From Alphaproteobacteria bacterium (GTDB lineage Bacteria; Pseudomonadota; Alphaproteobacteria; Rhodobacterales; Rhodobacteraceae), in the NCBI GenBank assembly GCA_024277955.1, contig JAJRUE010000149.1, forward strand, positions 1 through 11,198: a stretch of 11,198 bases of DNA, in the 5' to 3' direction. The notes beneath the pieces were generated by a model. That model saw only the letters and a list, made by a program, of their open reading frames with translations. It did no database searches and was not told the DNA's origin. This document shows positions 6,692 to 11,198 of the stretch, in pieces; position 1 is the first letter of the stretch, and the number at the start of each line of letters is the position of its first letter. Made by a program: the position numbers and the translations under genes.

Positions 6692-7810
6692 ATGGCTCGC
6701 GCCGCCAGAAAGGCCAGCCCCCCCTTGCTGGTGATCGCCGCCGGAGGCACCGGCGGCCACATGTTCCCGGCCCAGGCGCTCGCCGAAGCGATGCTGCGCA
6801 AGGGCTGGCGGGTGAAACTGTCGACCGACGCGCGCGGCGCGCGCTACACCGGCGGCTTTCCGCATGTGGTGCAGATCGAACAGACCGCCAGCGCCACCTT
6901 CGCGCGCGGCGGTGCGCTGGCAAAACTGGCGGTGCCGCTACGCATCCTTGGCGGCACCGCGCGCGCCGCCTGGGCGATGCTGCGCGACCGCCCGGCGATG
7001 GTGGTGGGCTTTGGCGGCTACCCCTCGATCCCGGCGCTGGCGGCGGCCTGGCTGCTGCGCTGCAACCGGATGATCCACGAACAGAACGGCGTGCTGGGGC
7101 GCGTCAACCAGCTGTTTGCCCGGCGGGTGCAGGCGGTGGCCTGCGGCACCTGGCCGACGGCGCTGCCGCGCGGCGTGCAGGGCGTGCACACCGGCAACCC
7201 GGTGCGCGCCGCGGTGATCAGGCGCGAAGGCGCCCCCTATATCCCGCCCGGCGACTACCCGATGACGCTGCTGGTGATCGGCGGCTCGCAGGGGGCAAAG
7301 ATCCTGTCCGACGTGGTGCCCGAAGCGATCGCGCAACTGCCCGAACAGCTGCTGCTGCACCTGCGCGTCCACCACCAGGCGCGCCCCGAGGACCACGACC
7401 GGGTGGCCAGGGTCTATGCCGACCATTCGATCAACGCCGACGTGCAGCCCTTCTTTCAGGATCTGCCCAAGCTGATGGCCGAGGCGCAGCTGGTGATCAG
7501 CCGGGCCGGGGCCTCGTCGGTGGCCGATATCGCGGTGATCGGGCGGCCCTCGATCCTGGTGCCGCTGGCGGCCGCGATCCGCGACGAACAGACCGCCAAT
7601 GCGCGCACGCTCGTGGACGCGGACGCGGCGATCCTGATCCCCGAAAGCCGGCTGGATGCGAATACCCTGGCGGCACAGGTGCTCAGCGTTTTCGACCACC
7701 CGTACGCGGCGGTGAAAATGGCCCACGCGGCGCTCGCCCAGGGCCGCCCCGACGCCACCGAACGGCTGGTGGAACTGGTCGAGGGCCTGGCCGGAAAGGC
7801 GGCGCCATGA
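6692..7810 (+). CDS. murG: Lipid II synthase, UDP-GlcNAc transferase (MurG)
   Basis: MurG is a peripheral inner-membrane GT-B glycosyltransferase (family GT28) that adds GlcNAc to lipid I to make lipid II. It has 372 aa. Family glycine-rich loops are present: GGTGGHMFPA (from residue 18), GFGGYPSIPAL and GGSQGAK. HEQNGVLGRVNQ, GNPVR and SRAGASSVADI also fit, followed by PLAAAIRDEQTANA in the UDP-GlcNAc-binding half. The position matching E. coli Glu269 (sugar-nucleotide contact) reads Asp (residue 279), a conservative change possibly typical of this lineage. The ribosome binding site is CCGGAG about 11 nt before ATG. A 94-bp palindrome-containing gap separates it from murC. Confidence 0.97.
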   Translation: MARAARKASPPLLVIAAGGTGGHMFPAQALAEAMLRKGWRVKLSTDARGARYTGGFPHVVQIEQTASATFARGGALAKLAVPLRILGGTARAAWAMLRDRPAMVVGFGGYPSIPALAAAWLLRCNRMIHEQNGVLGRVNQLFARRVQAVACGTWPTALPRGVQGVHTGNPVRAAVIRREGAPYIPPGDYPMTLLVIGGSQGAKILSDVVPEAIAQLPEQLLLHLRVHHQARPEDHDRVARVYADHSINADVQPFFQDLPKLMAEAQLVISRAGASSVADIAVIGRPSILVPLAAAIRDEQTANARTLVDADAAILIPESRLDANTLAAQVLSVFDHPYAAVKMAHAALAQGRPDATERLVELVEGLAGKAAP

Positions 7811-7908
7811 TCAGCCCGCGCCCCGGAGAACCGAAATCTTTCAAAGATTTCGGACCGATTTCCTTGAAGGAAATCGGCACCCCTCGCCTGAAAGGAAATG
7901 CCCCATGA
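7807..7908 (+). CDS. Possible 33-aa small ORF bridging murG and murC
   Basis: ATG at 7807 overlaps the murG stop (ATGA), and the TGA at 7906-7908 overlaps the murC ATG (ATGA). The frame exactly fills the gap with 4-nt overlaps on both sides. The product is 33 aa, polar, and includes KSFKDFG and SLKEIG encoded by the two palindromes. No homolog or function is known to me and no separate ribosome binding site is evident. If translated, it would couple murG to murC translation. It may instead be a chance frame through a palindromic repeat, since open frames of this length are common in GC-rich DNA. Confidence 0.3.
   Translation: MISPRPGEPKSFKDFGPISLKEIGTPRLKGNAP
7831..7877. repeat. Two back-to-back perfect 23-bp palindromes between murG and murC
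   Basis: Palindrome 1 (7831-7853) has 11-nt arms CCGAAATCTTT and AAAGATTTCGG around a single C. Palindrome 2 (7855-7877) has arms CCGATTTCCTT and AAGGAAATCGG around a single G. They are one base apart and similar to each other. The GAAATC and GATTTC blocks can also pair between the two, so alternative folds exist. The DNA is AT-richer than the flanking genes. The second ends 13 nt before the AAAGGAAA ribosome binding site of murC. It resembles a REP-like mobile palindromic element. No U tract follows, so it is not a standard terminator. Confidence 0.85.
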
Positions 7909-9338
7909 ACGCCGCCGCCACCAAGCTTCCGCTCGAACTCGGGGCCATCCATTTTGTCGGCATCGGCGGCATCGGCATGTCCGGCATCGCCGAGGTCCTG
8001 CTGAACCACGGCTACATCGTCCAGGGTTCGGACCTGAAGGCCAGCAAGATCACCCGGCGGCTGGAAAAGCTGGGGGCGACGGTTTTCATCGGCCAGCGCC
8101 CGGACAACCTGGAAAACGCCGAAGTGGTTGTGATCTCATCGGCCATCAAGCCCGGCAACGCCGAACTGGACGCCGCGCGCGCCCGCGGCCTGCCGGTGGT
8201 GCGCCGCGCCGAAATGCTGGCCGAACTGATGCGGCTGAAATCCAACGTCGCGGTGGGCGGCACCCACGGCAAGACCACCACCACCACCCTGGTCGCCACG
8301 CTGCTGGAAGCCGGCGGGCTGGACCCCACCGTGATCAACGGCGGCATCATCCACGCCTACGGGTCCAACGCCCGCATGGGCCAGGGCGAATGGATGGTGG
8401 TCGAGGCCGACGAAAGCGACGGCACCTTCAACCGCCTGCCGGCCACCATCGCCATCGTCACCAATATCGACCCGGAGCACATGGAACACTGGGGCAGCCT
8501 CGAGAACCTGCGCCGGGGGTTCCTCGATTTCGTGTCCAACATCCCGTTTTACGGCCTTGCGGTCTGCTGCACCGACCACGCCGAGGTGCAATCGCTGGTG
8601 GGCAAGATCACCGACCGGCGCGTCGTCACCTTCGGCTTCAACGCCCAGGCCGATGTGCGCGCCGAAAACCTGCGCTACGAAAACGGGATCGCGCATTTCG
8701 ACATCGACCTGCAGTCCGAAGGCCGGGTGATCGAGGGCTGCACCTTGCCGATGCCCGGCGATCACAACGTGTCGAACGCGCTGGCCGCGGTCGCCGTGGC
8801 GCGCCACCTTGGCATGAAGACCGACGAGATCCGCACCGCGCTGGCCCGGTTCGCCGGCGTCAACCGCCGCTTTACCAAGGTCGGCGAAATCGGCGGCGTC
8901 ACCATCATCGACGACTACGGCCACCACCCGGTGGAAATCGCCGCGGTGCTGAAGGCGGCGCGCCAATACGCCCCCAAAGGCCGGGTGATCGCGGTCCACC
9001 AGCCGCACCGCTATTCGCGCCTCTCCAGTCTGTTCGAAGACTTCTGCACCTGTTTCAACGAAGCCGATATCGTCGGCATTTCCGAAGTCTTTGCCGCCGG
9101 CGAAGACCCGATCCCCGGCGCCAGCCGCGACGACCTGGTCAAGGGGCTGATCGCCCACGGCCACCGCGACGCGCGCGCCATCGAAAGCGAAGACGACCTT
9201 GCCGCGCTGGTGCGGGACGAAGCCGAACCGGGCGATATTGTCGTCTGCCTTGGCGCCGGCACCATCAGCGCCTGGGCCAATGCGCTGCCGGACCGGCTTC
9301 CAAAACGCCCGCCGGATCGCGCGGCGAAAGGCGGCTGA
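7905..9338 (+). CDS. murC: UDP-N-acetylmuramate–L-alanine ligase (MurC)
   Basis: MurC catalyses the first amino-acid addition (L-Ala) to UDP-MurNAc in the cytoplasm, using ATP. The 477-aa length is normal. Motifs in order: HFVGIGGIGMSGIAEVL (N-terminal nucleotide-sugar domain), VISSAIK, P-loop GTHGKTTTT with Lys at residue 123, ADESDGTF, TNIDPEHMEHWGS, MPGDHNVSNALAA, NRRFTKVGE, DDYGHHPVEI, HQPHRYSR and GAGTISAWA at the C terminus. The ribosome binding site AAAGGAAA at 7891-7898 is well placed before ATG 7905. The palindromic element just upstream could affect its translation or transcript level. Confidence 0.98.
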   Translation: MNAAATKLPLELGAIHFVGIGGIGMSGIAEVLLNHGYIVQGSDLKASKITRRLEKLGATVFIGQRPDNLENAEVVVISSAIKPGNAELDAARARGLPVVRRAEMLAELMRLKSNVAVGGTHGKTTTTTLVATLLEAGGLDPTVINGGIIHAYGSNARMGQGEWMVVEADESDGTFNRLPATIAIVTNIDPEHMEHWGSLENLRRGFLDFVSNIPFYGLAVCCTDHAEVQSLVGKITDRRVVTFGFNAQADVRAENLRYENGIAHFDIDLQSEGRVIEGCTLPMPGDHNVSNALAAVAVARHLGMKTDEIRTALARFAGVNRRFTKVGEIGGVTIIDDYGHHPVEIAAVLKAARQYAPKGRVIAVHQPHRYSRLSSLFEDFCTCFNEADIVGISEVFAAGEDPIPGASRDDLVKGLIAHGHRDARAIESEDDLAALVRDEAEPGDIVVCLGAGTISAWANALPDRLPKRPPDRAAKGG

Positions 9339-9339
9339 C

Positions 9340-10527
9340 ATGGCCGCACCGCTCAAACGCCGCATCGGACCCTGGCTGCTGGCAGCCTATGGCGTCGGCG
9401 TGATGGTGGGGGCGGGCATCTACGTGATCGTCGGCGCGGTGGCCGCCAATGCCGGGCTCTGGGCGCCGCTGGCCTTTCTTCTGGCCGGGCTGGTGGCGCT
9501 GCCCTCGGCGCTGAGCTACGCCGAGTTTTCCACCCGCCTCCCCGAGGCCGCTGGCGAAGCCGCCTATGTCGCCGCCGGCTTTGCCCGGCCCTGGATGGGG
9601 ACGCTGGTGGGGCTGGCGATCGTGGTCTCGGGCACGATCTCGGCCGCCACCGTCCTGCGCGGAGGCATCGGCTACCTGCAAGTCCTGCTGGATGTCGACC
9701 GCGCCTGGCCGACCCTTGTCATCGGCGTCGCGCTGATCGCGGTGGCGGTGGTCGGGGTGCTGGAAAGCATGGTCTTCGTGGCGCTTTTCACCGCGGTCGA
9801 GGTCGGCGGGCTGATGCTGGTGATCTGGGCCGGTTTCGCCGCCGAACCGGTGGCCGCGCTCAACAGCCTGCCGCCGCCGGTCTGGACCGGCATCGCCAGC
9901 GCCATTGCCTTGTGTTTCTTCGCTTTCATCGGATTCGAGGACATTGTCAACATGGCCGAAGAAACCCGCGACCCCGCTCGCAGCCTGCCGCATGCGATCC
10001 TGTGGTCGCTGGCGATCACCGCCGCACTTTACGGGCTGGTGTCCTGGGCGGCGGTGCGCGCGGTGCCGGTGGACCGGCTTGGCGCCAGCGAACAGCCGCT
10101 GGCGCTGGTCTGGCAGGCCGGCATGGGCGGCCGGGCCGGCTTTCTGTCGGCGATCGCGGTCTTTGCCGCGGTGAACGGGGTGCTGGCGCAGATCGTGATG
10201 GCGTCGCGGGTGCTGTTCGGGCTGGGCCGGCGCAGCCCGGCGCTGGCGGTGTTCTTCCACGCGCATGCGCGCTTTGGCACCCCGGTGCGCGCCACGGTGC
10301 TGATCGGCGCGCTGGTGATCGCCGGCGCGGTGGCGCTGCCGGTGGTGTCGCTGGCGCGCATCACCTCGGGCGTGCTGCTGCTGGTCTTCGTGCTGGTCAA
10401 CATCGCCCTGATCGCCCAGAAACGCCGGCAGCCCGGCGCGCCGTTTCGCATCGGTGGCTGGGTGCCCTGGGCCGGGGCGGGCGCGGCCTCGGCGGCGCTT
10501 TTCGCCGAATACGGAGGCCTCGGATGA
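9340..10527 (+). CDS. APC-superfamily amino acid permease
   Basis: This is an inner-membrane transporter of the amino acid–polyamine–organocation (APC) type, with unknown substrate. It has 395 aa, short for the family (usually about 430-500 aa in 12 helices). I count 10 clear hydrophobic segments plus a weak eleventh near the C terminus. The first carries the hallmark GVMVGAGIY (GAGIY at residues 24-28). The sixth carries FFAFIGFED (GFE at 198-200) followed by NMAEETRDPARSLP, the family AEE..P.R..P signature. SRVLFGLGR and a TPVRATV helix start are also typical. The ATG is 1 bp after the murC stop with AAAGGCGG upstream, so it is cotranscribed with the cluster. It is not part of the usual dcw set. 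A role in importing or recycling wall amino acids would be pure inference. Confidence 0.88.
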   Translation: MAAPLKRRIGPWLLAAYGVGVMVGAGIYVIVGAVAANAGLWAPLAFLLAGLVALPSALSYAEFSTRLPEAAGEAAYVAAGFARPWMGTLVGLAIVVSGTISAATVLRGGIGYLQVLLDVDRAWPTLVIGVALIAVAVVGVLESMVFVALFTAVEVGGLMLVIWAGFAAEPVAALNSLPPPVWTGIASAIALCFFAFIGFEDIVNMAEETRDPARSLPHAILWSLAITAALYGLVSWAAVRAVPVDRLGASEQPLALVWQAGMGGRAGFLSAIAVFAAVNGVLAQIVMASRVLFGLGRRSPALAVFFHAHARFGTPVRATVLIGALVIAGAVALPVVSLARITSGVLLLVFVLVNIALIAQKRRQPGAPFRIGGWVPWAGAGAASAALFAEYGGLG

Positions 10528-10892
10528 GCGCATCCCTCACGCTTGCGGCGATCTGGGCGGTGCTGGCTACCGTGGTGGCGCTGCTGCCGATGCGCCGCCA
10601 GTATCTGCCGGGTTTTGCGCTGGTGGCCTCGGCGCCGCTGGTGCTTGGCTACCTGGGCTGGCAGCACGGCGCCTGGGTGGTCGGGCTTGGCGTGCTCGCC
10701 TTCATTTCGATGTTTCGCAAGCCTTTGCTATACTTCGCGCGCCGGGCGCTGGGCCGCCCCACGCAGCACCCTGTGTCTGGTCCGATACGCAACCCGATAC
10801 CCGGCCCGATACCCGGCCCGATGCCCGCAAAAACCGGGCCCGACCCGCAAACCCCGCGCCCGCCGCGCAAAACGGAAAGGAACGGAACATGA
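10524..10892 (+). CDS. DUF2484-type small membrane protein, copy 1, with GPIP-repeat tail
   Basis: The protein has 122 aa. The first ~77 residues form three hydrophobic segments (about 4-22, 29-46 and 50-64) split by a PMRRQ motif and ending in PLLYFARR. This matches what I recall of the DUF2484 family found next to murB in Rhodobacteraceae; no function is known. It is homologous to the next gene: 15 of the first 25 residues are identical. The last ~45 residues are a Pro-rich, charged, presumably disordered tail that copy 2 lacks, including a GPIP tetrapeptide repeat. The start overlaps the permease stop (ATGA), with GGAGG at 10512-10516. The end overlaps copy 2 by 4 nt. Confidence 0.75.
   Translation: MSASLTLAAIWAVLATVVALLPMRRQYLPGFALVASAPLVLGYLGWQHGAWVVGLGVLAFISMFRKPLLYFARRALGRPTQHPVSGPIRNPIPGPIPGPMPAKTGPDPQTPRPPRKTERNGT
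10781..10828 (+). repeat. 12-bp tandem repeat encoding a PIPG/GPIP tail
   Basis: There are four 12-nt units. CCCGATACCCGG is exact at 10793-10804 and 10805-10816, with a variant CCCGATGCCCGC at 10817-10828 and a diverged first copy TCCGATACGCAA at 10781-10792. They encode Pro-Ile-Pro-Gly-type tetrapeptides. The period keeps the frame open, as in the murF repeat. A weak hairpin GGCCCG (10815-10820)/CGGGCC (10835-10840) overlaps its end. Confidence 0.85.
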
Positions 10893-11164
10893 GCCCTTCT
10901 CTTGTCCTCGCCTTCCTCTGGATCGTGCTGGCCAATGTGATCGCGATGTTCCCGTCGCGGCGCAACCACTGGCCGGCGGCCTACGGGCTGATCGCGATCG
11001 GCGTGCCGCTCTTGGGCTGGGTCACCTACCAGAACGGCCCCTTCGTGGGGCTGCTGGCGCTGGTGGCGGGGGCTTCGATCCTGCGCTGGCCGCTGATCTA
11101 CCTGAGCCGCCGGATGCGTCGCGCACGCGACCGCCGCATGGGGGCGAAATCCGGCCGCCCGTGA
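10889..11164 (+). CDS. DUF2484-type small membrane protein, copy 2
   Basis: The protein has 91 aa, near the size I expect for the family. It has three hydrophobic segments, a PSRRNHWP motif after the first, and a basic C terminus following PLIYLSRR, which suggests a cytoplasmic tail. It shares MS.SL.LA..W.VLA.V.A..P.RR with copy 1, so the pair is a tandem duplication that has diverged. The start overlaps the stop of copy 1 (ATGA), with GGAAAGG at 10874-10880 as ribosome binding site. Function is unknown. Its place just before the expected murB suggests only a link with envelope growth. Confidence 0.8.
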   Translation: MSPSLVLAFLWIVLANVIAMFPSRRNHWPAAYGLIAIGVPLLGWVTYQNGPFVGLLALVAGASILRWPLIYLSRRMRRARDRRMGAKSGRP

Positions 11165-11185
11165 TCGCCTTGCCGGGGCGCGCTG

Positions 11186-11191
11186 AAAGGG
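11186..11191 (+). promoter_or_regulatory. Possible ribosome binding site of the next gene (murB expected)
   Basis: GAAAGG/AAAGGG near the right edge, in a 34-bp tail with no gene of its own, would fit a start codon just outside the window. In related genomes murB follows the DUF2484 gene, but the gene itself is not seen here. Confidence 0.25.
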
Positions 11192-11198
11192 CAAGCTG

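Noticed and set aside
513..6801. Very long open frames on the minus strand (up to 740 codons, e.g. 513-2360, 2288-3478, 3681-5522, 4579-6801)
   Set aside because: They lie opposite well-identified genes, are Arg/Pro/Gly/His-rich low-complexity translations and show no family motifs. They are the usual antisense shadows of very GC-rich coding DNA.
9340..10527. Permease as a truncated pseudogene because it is shorter than typical APC proteins
   Set aside because: The frame is intact, with good family motifs in segments 1 and 6, and it overlaps the next gene in operon fashion. Short APC proteins exist, so a functional gene is more likely.
11169..11195. Inverted repeat CTTGCC/GGCAAG at the right edge as a terminator
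   Set aside because: It has a six-base stem, a 15-nt loop and no T run, and it lies where the next gene's ribosome binding site is expected. Probably chance.

Overview
The window is very GC-rich and carries, all on the + strand, the middle of a division and cell wall (dcw) cluster in the order murE'–murF–mraY–murD–ftsW–murG–murC. This is followed by an APC-family permease and two small membrane proteins of the DUF2484 type. The gene order, the protein signatures (for example a MurE DNPR motif and an FtsW beginning MTEMVYG) and the DUF2484 genes just after murC point to an alphaproteobacterium of the Rhodobacteraceae/Paracoccaceae (Rhodobacterales) group. I cannot name the genus. By family precedent murB should follow just beyond the right edge.

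Layout: 1-933 is the C-terminal part of murE, and the gene starts before the window. It overlaps murF (930-2486, GTG start), which overlaps mraY (2486-3571). A 247-bp gap (3572-3818) with hairpins and a repeat-like motif precedes murD (3819-5228). A 292-bp gap (5229-5520) holds a 20-bp minisatellite and a possible promoter before ftsW (5521-6687). murG (6692-7810) follows after 4 bp. A 94-bp gap with two perfect back-to-back palindromes separates it from murC (7905-9338). The permease (9340-10527) starts 1 bp after murC and overlaps the first DUF2484 gene (10524-10892), which overlaps the second (10889-11164). No RNA gene, transposase, CRISPR array or gene on the minus strand is supported.

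How the genes work together: MurC, MurD, MurE and MurF add L-Ala, D-Glu, meso-DAP and D-Ala-D-Ala in turn to UDP-MurNAc in the cytoplasm. MraY moves the product onto undecaprenyl phosphate (lipid I), MurG adds GlcNAc (lipid II), and FtsW polymerises lipid II at the septum. The roles of the permease and the DUF2484 proteins here are unknown.

Most of the window is an ordinary core cluster, and I see no complete new system such as a defence or biosynthetic island. The unusual material is repetitive DNA. There is a His/Asp-rich 12-bp (tetrapeptide) repeat inserted into MurF beside its ATP-binding site, a 12-bp (GPIP) repeat in the tail of the first DUF2484 protein, and a 20-bp C-rich minisatellite with strong G-quadruplex potential between murD and ftsW. 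There is also a double palindrome between murG and murC that lies inside a 33-codon ORF overlapping both neighbours by 4 nt.
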